From assembly GCA_022510605.1 (NCBI GenBank), contig JAFLTB010000001.1:1-38707 (forward strand): 38,707 nt of DNA. The letters run 5' to 3'. This DNA is from Lachnospiraceae bacterium. GTDB taxonomy: Bacteria > Bacillota > Clostridia > Lachnospirales > Lachnospiraceae. Made by a program: the position numbers and the translations under genes. The notes under the pieces were generated by a model that worked only from the letters and a program-made list of their open reading frames with translations, did no database searches and had not been told where the DNA came from. Below, in pieces: positions 1-7,188 of this stretch (its first letter is position 1; each line of letters begins with the position of its first letter).

Positions 1-1
1 T

Positions 2-133
2 GATGAAATTGGCGTAGACTATACGCCGGATTACTATCTGGTGACATTGGATGGAGAGCTTGTAAAAAAACTAGAGGGAACCGATGTAAAATATACAGGC
101 CACCATCCCGGGGAGGAGAAATGGTTTGAATAG
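2..133 (+). CDS. C-terminal fragment of unknown protein (5' end outside window)
   Basis: An open frame enters from the left edge and ends at a TAG at 131-133, giving 43 residues that finish in KWFE. The fragment is acidic and reads like the end of a folded domain (DEIGVDYTPDYYLVTLDG...). There is no start codon in the window, so it is the tail of a longer gene. I do not recognise the family. A distant resemblance to the end of S41-type proteases crossed my mind but is not supported. The next gene begins about 130 bases downstream behind its own possible promoter. Confidence 0.55.
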   Translation, partial: DEIGVDYTPDYYLVTLDGELVKKLEGTDVKYTGHHPGEEKWFE

Positions 134-177
134 AATACATAAATGTGCAATAATTCACTCTGGATGGTAAAAAATCA

Positions 178-206
178 TTGCCAGTTCATAAATAAAGTGC
201 TACGAT
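178..206 (+). promoter_or_regulatory. Possible sigma-A promoter for membrane protein/lipoprotein pair
   Basis: A TTGCCA box at 178-183 and a TACGAT box at 201-206 are separated by exactly 17 bases, upstream of the start at 266. The match to TTGACA/TATAAT is partial, so this is a candidate only. Confidence 0.4.
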
Positions 207-265
207 TTAGACAGGTTAGAGTTATTGATGAAGGGACTATGTTTTATCGAAGGGAGAGAGTAGAA

Positions 266-1009
266 ATGCAATTTTTATTTCAAATACTTAGCAGCAGTGA
301 GGGGATGTTTTTATATGAAATCATTTCCCTTTGTATAGGGTTAATTCTTATAATTGATGTGAAGACAAAGCAGATATGGTATACGGTTTCCGTTTATGGT
401 ATTTGTTTTGCTAATGGATTTCTCTGGGGCTCCATGATATTATTTCAAATATTTTATAACAAAGTTTCCTTCCTGGGAGGGGGGTTACTTGGTATTCTTT
501 TGACGTTGTCTCTATGTATATTCAGAAAAAATATTGAAAAATACCTGATTTGTTTTTGGTGCCTTGTAAAAGCATTTTTGATTTTAGGAAATTATTCCCT
601 GGAACATTACAGCGAAGGGCAGGAGGAGAGGATATTTGCATTAGCTTTTACCGCTTCAATAATAATTGCTGTGGTTTTGTTAGCAGCTGCATGTATACAT
701 AAACTACGCAGGAAAGAATGGGTGGATGTAAATAAATTTTATAAGTTTTTCGGTTTGTTTTATGGCTCCTTCTTAGTCACCGGCTGTATGTATGAATTTA
801 TATACGATGTGGCAACCCGGGAAACCAAATTTTTATATTACAAAACCGACTACATAAATTTTTATAAAGCATTATTAAAAATTGATTGGACAGAAGATGG
901 TACAGGGATATTTTTTGGAGGTATTTGTTTTGTTCTTATAATGGTGGGATTGATACGGCAATGGAAGATAAAAAGCAAGGAATATGATGGAACTGTAACA
1001 GGCAGTTGA
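266..1009 (+). CDS. Multi-pass membrane protein of unknown function
   Basis: The protein is 247 residues if translation begins at the ATG at 266, which follows a GGGAGAGAG ribosome site. The open frame extends upstream to 143 and also holds an ATG at 239 behind GAAGGGAC, so the start is not certain. The sequence is strongly hydrophobic with about six membrane segments (for example LYEIISLCIGLILII, the GGGLLGILLTLSLCIF stretch, ASIIIAVVLLAAACI and GGICFVLIMVGLI), separated by short charged loops. It ends in a basic tail. No family was recognised. It lies 54 bases upstream of a lipoprotein gene on the same strand, so the two may form an envelope-associated operon. Low GC content and AT-rich codons distinguish this pair from the GC-richer housekeeping genes further right, which may indicate acquired DNA. 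Confidence 0.75.
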   Translation: MQFLFQILSSSEGMFLYEIISLCIGLILIIDVKTKQIWYTVSVYGICFANGFLWGSMILFQIFYNKVSFLGGGLLGILLTLSLCIFRKNIEKYLICFWCLVKAFLILGNYSLEHYSEGQEERIFALAFTASIIIAVVLLAAACIHKLRRKEWVDVNKFYKFFGLFYGSFLVTGCMYEFIYDVATRETKFLYYKTDYINFYKALLKIDWTEDGTGIFFGGICFVLIMVGLIRQWKIKSKEYDGTVTGS

Positions 1010-1063
1010 AATGGTGAACTTTGAATAAGTGGTAAAATAACGGGAGAGAGGAGCTTGTAAACG

Positions 1064-2218
1064 ATGAAAAAAGTAATCTTTATAATTATGCTTATAAATG
1101 TTTTTTGTTTGTGTGTGGGATGCGGTATACAAAATGAAGCGGGAGAACAAGAGGATGAAAATATCATAACAAGTGATAGTGAGAACAGTAATGAATCCAC
1201 TGAGCCGGTTAGTTTTCGCATGAAGGATTCAAAGCAGAACATGATTATAGCAACAAAAAAAGAGTTGACAGAGTTTACGGTAGAAAAAGACGATGAATTT
1301 ACCCGGATTAACAACAATAGCATAAATGGTTCTTTTTTCCACCCATATAAAGATGGTTATTTCTATGCTGTAGATTTTCTGGAAAAAGGGACGGACGGCC
1401 CCAATGCTGTGATGTGCTATGATAATGGCAAAGGAAAACTTACGAAACAGAAGGAAATGTTAGGTATAGTACAGGTTTTGGATGATACAATATATTATCT
1501 GGACGAGAACGGTCATCTAAAACGTAAGAGAAATGAAGAGGACATCGTTTTAGATTCTCTGGATTTGGATACCGGAAATTGGTCTACCTTGTTTTTTACA
1601 GAGGACTATATATATTTTGTGGAAGAGGATGAGGAAAGTGAAAAGTCTTATATCTACAAAGTAGATTATGAGGGAAAAGAAAGGCAGAAAATATATGAAT
1701 TTGATATAAATATTGATCAGATATACATTTATAAAAATAAGCTTTGGTTTGCATTTTACGAGTTTGATGATGTGGATAAAAATAGACTGGGGGTATTAGA
1801 TTTAGTTGAAAACACAATCAATGTTTATAAGAATATTCATATAGACAACGATACTACAGGGAATAGTATTTTGGCCGTGAACAATGGATATATTTATTTG
1901 AATTCGTCTGGATTAAAAAGGCTGGATGTTCAGAACAATTTACTGGAAAAAGTATATAAAAAGAATGTGGGAGGAGTAAATTTTACCGAGGACTGCATGT
2001 TGTTTTTTACAGAAAAAAATTTATTCAGGATAAATTCGGATGGTGTAAAGAACATCAGGACACTTACAGGAAAGACAGAAGGATTTGGTGGTATTCGGGT
2101 GGAGAAAGATAAGCTATATATCTATTCCTATGCAGGGGCCTTTTACGATAATATTAGTCAAATTGACATTGAAGGAAATATCATAAAGGAGATAAAGGGA
2201 TGGCAGTCCGCCAATTGA
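1064..2218 (+). CDS. Secreted lipoprotein with beta-propeller-like (DUF5050-type) repeats
   Basis: This 384-residue protein begins with a lipoprotein signal peptide: Lys-rich start, hydrophobic core IFIIMLINVFCLC and lipobox CVGC, with lipidation predicted at the Cys of VGCG. An acidic, Ser/Asn-rich linker follows (about residues 27-48). The rest consists of recurring strands such as DTIYYLDENG, DYIYFVEEDEE, GYIYLNSSGL and DKLYIYSYAG. This pattern is typical of DUF5050/TolB-like propeller domains in Lachnospiraceae surface proteins. The start is preceded by GGGAGAGAGGAG. It probably sits on the outer face of the membrane, and its ligand is unknown. It follows a membrane protein gene by 54 bases. 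Confidence 0.8.
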   Translation: MKKVIFIIMLINVFCLCVGCGIQNEAGEQEDENIITSDSENSNESTEPVSFRMKDSKQNMIIATKKELTEFTVEKDDEFTRINNNSINGSFFHPYKDGYFYAVDFLEKGTDGPNAVMCYDNGKGKLTKQKEMLGIVQVLDDTIYYLDENGHLKRKRNEEDIVLDSLDLDTGNWSTLFFTEDYIYFVEEDEESEKSYIYKVDYEGKERQKIYEFDINIDQIYIYKNKLWFAFYEFDDVDKNRLGVLDLVENTINVYKNIHIDNDTTGNSILAVNNGYIYLNSSGLKRLDVQNNLLEKVYKKNVGGVNFTEDCMLFFTEKNLFRINSDGVKNIRTLTGKTEGFGGIRVEKDKLYIYSYAGAFYDNISQIDIEGNIIKEIKGWQSAN

Positions 2219-2272
2219 AAATACGTTTGAAGAATAATCTGCATAACGAATAAGAAATTGGGGCATACTTTC

Positions 2273-2301
2273 TTGACAAGTATCCCAGTTCTGACTATAA
2301 T
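2273..2301 (+). promoter_or_regulatory. Consensus sigma-A promoter for the DUF1858 gene
   Basis: A perfect TTGACA (2273-2278) and a perfect TATAAT (2296-2301) are spaced by 17 bases. They lie 24 bases upstream of the AGGAGG-preceded start, which suggests strong constitutive expression. Confidence 0.85.
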
Positions 2302-2324
2302 ACCTTAAAAAGGAGGATATAGAC

Positions 2325-2537
2325 ATGATGAAAGAAGTGACGAAGGATATGTTGATTGGAAATATTTTGCAGGAGGATGCCACAATTGCTCCGATTTTGA
2401 TGGCTTCCGGCATGCACTGCATCGGCTGTCCGGCTTCTCAGGGAGAGAGCCTGGAGGAGGCGGCCATGGTTCATGGTATGGACTGTGATGATCTGGTTTC
2501 CAAAATCAATGAGTATCTGGCTGCTAAAAATGCTTAA
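2325..2537 (+). CDS. DUF1858 small CxxC protein (hybrid-cluster-protein-associated disulfide domain family)
   Basis: This complete 70-residue protein matches the DUF1858/TIGR03980 pattern: an N-terminal [12 protein letters not shown] segment, a central [10 protein letters not shown] motif with the CxxC pair at Cys32 and Cys35, then [22 protein letters not shown]. Family members are stand-alone or fused to ScdA/hybrid-cluster-related proteins. They are thought to act in redox or metal handling in the cytoplasm, but the precise role is not known. The start at 2325 (or 2328) follows a strong AGGAGG at 2311-2316. The gene is monocistronic, with a consensus promoter upstream and a terminator-like stem before the convergent mecA gene. 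Confidence 0.88.
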   Translation: MMKEVTKDMLIGNILQEDATIAPILMASGMHCIGCPASQGESLEEAAMVHGMDCDDLVSKINEYLAAKNA

Positions 2538-2587
2538 TAACATCTAGAACAAGGAGCGCCATGCCTTATCAGGTGCTTTATGTAAAG

Positions 2588-2650
2588 AAGCCCCTCTGCG
2601 GCGACGATGAAGTCTACCGACAGAGGGGCTTGTTTCTCAGTCGCCTCTTT
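2588..2650. terminator. Shared terminator between DUF1858 gene and mecA
   Basis: An 11-base perfect inverted repeat AAGCCCCTCTG (2588-2598) / CAGAGGGGCTT (2621-2631) encloses a 22-base loop. On the plus strand a CTCTTTTTT run follows at 2645-2653. It lies between two convergent genes and could serve either strand, although the T-run is not immediately adjacent to the stem. Confidence 0.55.
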
Positions 2651-2651
2651 T

Positions 2652-3476
2652 TTATAATTGTGCCAGCTGGGCAAGAGCTTTATCCCGGATAATAATCTGG
2701 AAATGCTCATTGAAATAATCCTGCGTGGCGTAGGTAACCATTTCTTCCTTACCAAACTCGGAAATTACAGAGCAGGTGGAGCGAAATGTGTTTTTGGTGC
2801 CGCCGCGGTTTAATAAAAGATAGTACCGATTGCCAGTTTCATCCTTCCAAACGGAATTTTTTCCGGTATAGGACGGCGGAATAAGATGGGCAACTTTGAT
2901 AATCGGATTCAGGGAAACAAAGGAAAATACCTTAATCCGTTCATTAATATCTTCCGTCTTTTTCTTCTTGGAAGCTTTCTTTTTCCGTTTATTCTGAAGA
3001 GCCTCACTGAGAGGAATAAATTCACGGGAATCCGCCTGATCCTCTCTTGCCTCGGCCTCTTCTATCAACTCATGGAGCTGCTCAAAGCAGTTTACAATCT
3101 CAGGGGAATCCAGTACAGAGGTTTCTGCATCCTCCTCATCTTCCTCTTCATCGTAATCGAAATCCTCATCCTCCTCCAGGTCCTCATCCTGAAGTCCAAA
3201 ATGCGAGAATTTCTCGTCAAACTCTTCCTGGTTTTCAACCTTGGTAATTACCAGTACAATGGATTCCCTTGAGGTGGGAATCGCTTCTATCATTAAAGGA
3301 ATATCATCCGCGTCAAAGCCAAAGTCGATGTTCGCTTGCTCCATCATATCACGAAATAGTTCCTTAGCTTTTTCAGAGCCATAGGCCAACTCGCTGATTT
3401 TCAGATGGCGTTCCATCAAATCATGTTTATTCAGGGTACACCGAATCTGGTTTTCACTAATTCGTTCTATCTTCAC
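2652..3476 (-). CDS. mecA: Adaptor protein MecA
   Basis: The 274-residue product matches MecA, the adaptor that delivers substrates to the ClpC unfoldase of the ClpCP protease. The N-terminal domain has KIERISENQIRCTL, the ELAYGSEKAKELFRDMMEQA helix and PLMIEAIPTSRESIVLVITKVE. The C-terminal domain runs from IKVFSFVSLNPII through NSVWKDETGNRYYLLL to YFNEHFQIIIRDKALAQL. The linker is unusually charged: an acidic stretch (EDEDFDYDEEEDEED) and a Lys-rich stretch (NKRKKKASKKKK) make it longer than typical MecA. I chose the GTG at 3476, which gives the classic start MKIE and has GGGAG seven bases upstream. An in-frame GTG at 3482 is the alternative. Confidence 0.9.
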   Translation of the reverse strand: MKIERISENQIRCTLNKHDLMERHLKISELAYGSEKAKELFRDMMEQANIDFGFDADDIPLMIEAIPTSRESIVLVITKVENQEEFDEKFSHFGLQDEDLEEDEDFDYDEEEDEEDAETSVLDSPEIVNCFEQLHELIEEAEAREDQADSREFIPLSEALQNKRKKKASKKKKTEDINERIKVFSFVSLNPIIKVAHLIPPSYTGKNSVWKDETGNRYYLLLNRGGTKNTFRSTCSVISEFGKEEMVTYATQDYFNEHFQIIIRDKALAQLAQL

Positions 3477-3512
3477 AAGCACACTCCCTTTCTTTTAAGT
3501 ATTTGTATCAAA

Positions 3513-3541
3513 AGTATAAGTTATATTGCCGTTAAAGTCAA
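3513..3541 (-). promoter_or_regulatory. Sigma-A promoter for mecA
   Basis: Read on the minus strand, TTGACT (3541-3536) and TATACT (3518-3513) are separated by 17 bases and end about 37 bases upstream of the chosen GTG start. Confidence 0.75.
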
Positions 3542-3586
3542 CCTGTTAAGCAAAAAAAATCACTGGAAATATTTTTAATGGAAAAT

Positions 3587-3621
3587 TTTTCGTCTAAATG
3601 GTATGGATTTTCGTCTGAATG
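3587..3621 (+). repeat. 14-bp direct repeat at 21-bp periodicity upstream of a promoter
   Basis: TTTTCGTCTAAATG (3587-3600) recurs as TTTTCGTCTGAATG (3608-3621), with 13 of 14 bases identical and an offset of exactly 21 bases, about two helical turns. The second copy ends five bases before a -35 box at 3626. This geometry is typical of sites for a dimeric activator that binds one DNA face, such as LytTR-type response regulators. The identity of the regulator is inference. Confidence 0.6.
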
Positions 3622-3625
3622 ACAC

Positions 3626-3655
3626 TTGCCTATACGAGGTACACCGCAGTATAAT
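3626..3655 (+). promoter_or_regulatory. Promoter with upstream direct repeats
   Basis: TTGCCT (3626-3631) and a perfect TATAAT (3650-3655) are 18 bases apart. The weak -35 box combined with the adjacent direct repeats suggests an activator-dependent promoter. Confidence 0.55.
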
Positions 3656-3946
3656 ACAGGTGAAGGTAAAAGCGCCAGGTAGGGAGGAGGTGTATAACCG
3701 GGAAAAAGGCGAAGCGTATAATACAAGTATATACAGAACAAAAATAAAGGTTAATAATTTCCGTTGTTCTATTTCTATATTCAGTATAGTTACATATCGT
3801 AAAAAAATTCAAAGATTTTATAAAAAATGGCTCTTTTACCGGAATTGGCCGCAGGAGGTATTACATCACGGGGTACACCTTCTTGCCTTCTTGTAGACAA
3901 AGGGCTGCTGTAAAGTGGGATGCCTGTTGTCTGGGCCGTAAATGAA
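3656..3946 (+). other. Long leader without a convincing gene
   Basis: About 290 bases separate the promoter at 3626-3655 from the next plausible start. The open frame through it (to 3896) would need a GTG at 3690 that abuts the GGGAGGAG sequence without a spacer. Its product is rich in Arg, Lys, Phe and Tyr and resembles nothing, so I do not call it. A GGAGG-like site occurs near 3854 with no start codon at a suitable distance. The stretch may be a 5' untranslated leader for the gene at 3947. Confidence 0.35.
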
Positions 3947-4204
3947 ATGGAGTATCGTATGCAGAAAAACCAATGGATATTGGAAGAATTTGCGCATGCA
4001 AAAAAATGTGGGATAGCCATCGACGTGGAAGGAGTTTCCTATGTCAATAAAAAGCCGGAAGAATTGCTGAAGGTTATGCAGAGGGGCTCCTACATGCTGG
4101 ACTACGAGGGCGACGCACTGGGTCAGATTGTGGCACTTCACATTGACAAAGTGGGGCCATCGGAGGAACCGTCTTACAAATCATTGCGATGCACAAAAAA
4201 ATAG
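3947..4204 (+). CDS. Small hypothetical protein
   Basis: An 85-residue frame starts at MEYRMQKNQWILEEFAHAKK and runs through IDVEGVSYVNKKPEELLKVMQRGSYMLDYEGDALGQIVALHIDKV. An in-frame ATG at 3920 gives a nine-residue longer form with a weak AAAGTGGG site. The composition is protein-like: amphipathic helix first, then an alternating strand region. I have an impression of similar short proteins in Lachnospiraceae but cannot name a family. It is followed by a clear terminator, which supports its reality as a transcribed gene. Its promoter may be the repeat-flanked one at 3626-3655. Function unknown. Confidence 0.6.
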   Translation: MEYRMQKNQWILEEFAHAKKCGIAIDVEGVSYVNKKPEELLKVMQRGSYMLDYEGDALGQIVALHIDKVGPSEEPSYKSLRCTKK

Positions 4205-4218
4205 GTCGGAAAAAGGCG

Positions 4219-4249
4219 CACGGGAGTCTGGGGATTCCCGTGTGTTTTT
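4219..4249 (+). terminator. Rho-independent terminator
   Basis: CACGGGA (4219-4225) pairs with TCCCGTG (4236-4242) across a 10-base loop, followed by TGTTTTT. It ends the transcript of the small hypothetical gene. Confidence 0.8.
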
Positions 4250-4477
4250 GTAACTGTATCTGGTATTGGAGCCGTCTGGAAATTTTTCTTGCATTCCTGA
4301 GAAAAATGTGTTACACTGGATTTCCTTTGTATAAGCCGCATTCTTCTGGCAAAATCCAGGGGAATACTACCGACTTGGCAAGATATGAAAATATAACTAC
4401 CAGGAGGAAGGTGCCATAGGACGACATGCAGTGGGGAATCCCAAAGGATAGTTCTAAAGCGTGCACCGACAAAGAAA

Positions 4478-5269
4478 ATGATTGAAGTAAAGAACATCTG
4501 CAAAAGCTACAAAGTAGCGAGACGGGATGCAGGCTTTCGTGCGGCCTGCAAAAGTTTATTCCACAGAGAGTACGAGATGATTCAGGCGTTAGACAACATC
4601 AGCTTTTCCATTCAGGAGGGCGAGATGGTGGGCTATATCGGCCCCAATGGCGCCGGAAAAAGTTCTACCATTAAGATTCTAAGCGGAATTCTTACGCCAG
4701 ACAGTGGAGAGTGCGTCATCAATGGGCGCATTCCCTGGAAAAACCGGGTTTCCCATGTGAAAGAAATCGGCGTTGTATTCGGACAGCGCTCACAGCTTTG
4801 GTGGGATGTGCCGGTGGCGGACTCCTTTGAACTCCTAAAGGACATCTATGCCATTCCCGAACCGGTGTACCATAAAAACAGAGAGGAACTGATAACTCTG
4901 CTGGGACTTTCAGAGATGATAAAAACACCGGCCAGACAGCTGTCGCTGGGGCAGCGGATGCGGTGTGAAATTGCCGCTTCTCTGTTACATAATCCCCGGA
5001 TTCTGTTCCTGGACGAGCCAACCATTGGTCTGGATGCCGTGTCCAAGCTGGCGATACGGGAGTTCATTCTGGAGAGAAACAAAACCCACAAAACAACAGT
5101 AATTCTCACAACCCATGATATGCAGGACATCGAGGCGCTGACAAAACGGGTGATTCTCATTGGCAAAGGCCGCATTCTTATGGATGGCGGTCTGGAGCTG
5201 CTGCATAAAAAGGATGCGAGCATTGACGAGACAGTGGCGGAGCTCTACCGCTCCTATGACATCGAATAG
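4478..5269 (+). CDS. ABC-2 type transporter, ATP-binding subunit
   Basis: This 263-residue ATPase powers the membrane pair encoded just downstream. Visible motifs are Walker A GPNGAGKSS at about 55-63, the Q-loop Gln near 103 (VVFGQRSQLWWD), the ABC signature LSLGQ at 155-159, Walker B ILFLDEP at 175-181 and the switch His of LTTHD near 213. An insertion before Walker A (ARRDAGFRAACKSLFHREYEMIQA) is characteristic of the NatA/DrrA-like exporters that pair with ABC2_membrane_6 permeases. The start follows only a poor ribosome site (ACAAAGAAA), although the N-terminus MIEVKNICKSY is canonical. Eleven bases separate it from the first permease. The substrate cannot be told from sequence; peptides, lipids or drugs are possible. 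Confidence 0.92.
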   Translation: MIEVKNICKSYKVARRDAGFRAACKSLFHREYEMIQALDNISFSIQEGEMVGYIGPNGAGKSSTIKILSGILTPDSGECVINGRIPWKNRVSHVKEIGVVFGQRSQLWWDVPVADSFELLKDIYAIPEPVYHKNREELITLLGLSEMIKTPARQLSLGQRMRCEIAASLLHNPRILFLDEPTIGLDAVSKLAIREFILERNKTHKTTVILTTHDMQDIEALTKRVILIGKGRILMDGGLELLHKKDASIDETVAELYRSYDIE

Positions 5270-5280
5270 GAGGTGGGGAC

Positions 5281-6084
5281 ATGAAAAAATACTGGTCTTT
5301 CTTCCGGCTTCGTTTTGCCATGGGACTGCAGTACCGGGCTGCCGCTTTGGCAGGAATAATAACACAGTTTATGTGGGGCTTTATGGAGCTTATGATTTAC
5401 ACCGCCTTTTACCGGACGGATGCTTCTGCTTTCCCTATGACGATGCAGAGCACGGCCTCCTATATCTGGCTCCAGCAATCCTTTTTATTCCTGTTTATGA
5501 CATGGCGGATGGAAAATGAAATTTTCGATGCCATAATAAACGGCAATGTGGCGTATGAACTCTGCCGACCCACGGATATTTATGACATGTGGTTTGCCAG
5601 GTCGGTTGCCAACCGCCTTTCCGGCGTATGCCTGCGGTGTCTGCCGATTCTTCTGCTGGCAGTATTTTTGCCAGCGCCTTATGGACTTTCTGTCCCGGCG
5701 GGAGCAGGTGCCGCCATTGGTTTTATCCTGTCCATGATACTGGCCATTCTGGTGACAATCTCCATCTGTATGCTGGTATATATAGCCACCTTTTTTACCA
5801 TGTCTCCAAAGGGCTTGCAGGTATTTTGCGTAACACTGATTGATTTTGCATCGGGAAGTGTAATTCCTCTGCCTTTCTTCCCGGATGGGCTGCGCCAGGT
5901 GATGGAAGTTCTTCCCTTTGGCTCCATGCAGAATGTCCCCTTCCGGGTTTACAGCGGGGACATCGCCGGCGGCGAGCTGGTGCGGGCCATTGGCGTGCAG
6001 TTCATCTGGGTGGTGGTGCTGATACTGCTTGGGAAATTTTTATGCCGGGTGGCTCTGCGCCGGGTACAGCTTCAAGGAGGTTGA
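5281..6084 (+). CDS. ABC-2 type transporter permease (ABC2_membrane_6-like), subunit 1
   Basis: The 267-residue membrane protein follows a strong AGGAGGTGGGG site. It has about six hydrophobic segments (for example AALAGIITQFMWGFMELMIY, LPILLLAVFLPAPYGL, the GFILSMILAILVTISICMLVYI region and FIWVVVLILLGKFL). The cytoplasmic loop motif AIINGNVAYELCRPTDIY resembles the conserved 'G-x-hydrophobic-x-x-LxRP' segment of PF06182 permeases, where these exporters contact the ATPase. It sits between the ATPase and a second related permease, with spacings of 11 and 4 bases, so the three proteins likely form one exporter in the cytoplasmic membrane. Confidence 0.88.
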   Translation: MKKYWSFFRLRFAMGLQYRAAALAGIITQFMWGFMELMIYTAFYRTDASAFPMTMQSTASYIWLQQSFLFLFMTWRMENEIFDAIINGNVAYELCRPTDIYDMWFARSVANRLSGVCLRCLPILLLAVFLPAPYGLSVPAGAGAAIGFILSMILAILVTISICMLVYIATFFTMSPKGLQVFCVTLIDFASGSVIPLPFFPDGLRQVMEVLPFGSMQNVPFRVYSGDIAGGELVRAIGVQFIWVVVLILLGKFLCRVALRRVQLQGG

Positions 6085-6088
6085 TGGG

Positions 6089-6874
6089 ATGAAAGGATTA
6101 CGTCTGTACGGACATTATGTGTCCATTCATGTGAAAAGTGCCATGCAGTATAAAATGTCATTTTTTCTTACCGCATTGGGGCAGTTTTTAGTGTCCTTCA
6201 GTGTGTTTTTGGGAATCTATTTTATGTTTCAGCGCTTCCCGTCGGTGGAGGGCTTTACCTATGAGGAGTCACTGCTTTGTTTTGGGATTGTACTGCTGCA
6301 GTTTTCTCTGGCAGAGATGGCAGTACGGGGCTTTGACCAGTTTTCCTCCATGGTGCGCACCGGGGAGTTTGACCGGGTACTGGTTCGGCCAAGAGGTCTT
6401 GTCCTGCAAGTGCTGGGTAGCAAATTTGAAATGACAAGGATTGGGCGTATCGTGCAGGGGATTGTGATGTTTGGCTACAGTCTGGCGGTTGCGGACATCC
6501 CGCTGACTCCCGCCAGAATTGTCACCCTGATTTTTATGATAATTGGCGGTGTGGCATTGTTTAGCGGTCTCTTTTTGATATATGCGGCCCTGTGCTTTTT
6601 TACCCTGGAGGGGCTGGAATTTATGAATGTGTTTACCGATGGTGGAAGGGAATTTGGCCGTTATCCCATTGGCATATACGGCAAACGGATGCTGCAGTTT
6701 TGTACCTTCATTATTCCCTACGCACTGGTACAGTATTATCCCTTTTTGTATCTCATAGGCCGGACGGAAAATACCGGTTATGTATTTTTGCCCCTGGCCG
6801 CTGTATTGTTCCTGATACCAGGGTATCTGTTATGGCGGCTCGGGGTACGCCACTATAAATCCACCGGCTCCTGA
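6089..6874 (+). CDS. ABC-2 type transporter permease (ABC2_membrane_6-like), subunit 2
   Basis: This 261-residue membrane protein begins at the ATG at 6089, eight bases after AAGGAGG. The longer frame from 6029 overlaps the previous gene and lacks a ribosome site. It shows the family motif RTGEFDRVLVRPRGLVLQVLG near residues 88-108 and about six membrane spans (TALGQFLVSFSVFLGIYFMF, the SLLCFGIVLLQFSLAEM region, LIFMIIGGVALFSGLFLIYA and a C-terminal FLPLAAVLFLIPGYLLW). It partners subunit 1 as a heterodimer. The gene ends the operon, and a complex hairpin region follows. Confidence 0.88.
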   Translation: MKGLRLYGHYVSIHVKSAMQYKMSFFLTALGQFLVSFSVFLGIYFMFQRFPSVEGFTYEESLLCFGIVLLQFSLAEMAVRGFDQFSSMVRTGEFDRVLVRPRGLVLQVLGSKFEMTRIGRIVQGIVMFGYSLAVADIPLTPARIVTLIFMIIGGVALFSGLFLIYAALCFFTLEGLEFMNVFTDGGREFGRYPIGIYGKRMLQFCTFIIPYALVQYYPFLYLIGRTENTGYVFLPLAAVLFLIPGYLLWRLGVRHYKSTGS

Positions 6875-6931
6875 GATTTTAATTTGAGTGAGGGTCTTGG
6901 GGTTCTGGATTTTGTTAATAAATTATATATT

Positions 6932-7064
6932 TGTGTAAAAAGGACTTGCCGCTAAAAGCGGCAATGTCAATATGCGCCAGAATCGCTTTGGGAAAACTCG
7001 TTTTCCCAGGGCGATTCTTGTGCATATTCACTCATCACTTTCCGTGATGAGTGCTTTTTACACA
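6932..7064. other. Three-armed inverted-repeat element closed by an outer stem (candidate structured RNA or MITE)
   Basis: An outer 11-bp perfect inverted repeat, TGTGTAAAAAG (6932-6942) / CTTTTTACACA (7054-7064), encloses three successive hairpins. Arm 1 is TTGCCGC/GCGGCAA (6946-6952/6958-6964). Arm 2 is a stem of about 28 bp (6969-6996/7001-7028) with one mismatch, a few G-T pairs and a CTCG tetraloop. Arm 3 is a 10-bp stem (7029-7038/7044-7053). Together they would form a four-way junction. It lies between convergent gene ends, contains no long open frame and has no clear target-site duplication. It could be an elaborate bidirectional terminator, a non-autonomous mobile element or a small structured RNA. 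I do not recognise a known class. Confidence 0.7.
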
Positions 7065-7106
7065 TAGAGTTAAAAATCCGAAAACTCAAAGAGCGCGGTG
7101 CATTCT

Positions 7107-7187
7107 AAAAACAGTGCATCTCCTCCCATTCGAGCGAACATTAAACGCGAAGCGTTTCGGTTCGACTCGATGGGAGGGGATGGCACT
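7107..7187 (-). terminator. Long-stem terminator of the cotJ operon
   Basis: Segment 7113-7148 pairs with 7152-7187 in an interrupted stem of roughly 30 bp: AGTGC..ATC, CCTCCCAT, CGAG, GAAC and AAACGC with their complements, around a GAA loop. On the minus strand it is followed by GTTTTT (7112-7107). It starts two bases after the cotJC stop, so it is most simply an unusually long terminator for that gene. Confidence 0.65.
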
Positions 7188-7188
7188 G

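Noticed and set aside
2886-3272. 128-residue plus-strand frame opposite mecA
   Set aside because: It lies fully inside the recognised mecA gene on the other strand, and its hydrophobic content mirrors the acidic linker codons.
3603-3896. 97-residue plus-strand frame downstream of the repeats
   Set aside because: It begins upstream of the predicted transcript start, later starts lack proper ribosome spacing, and the translation shows no domain-like pattern.
4189-4419. 76-residue plus-strand frame
   Set aside because: It overlaps the end of the small gene at 3947 and crosses its terminator, with no ribosome site.
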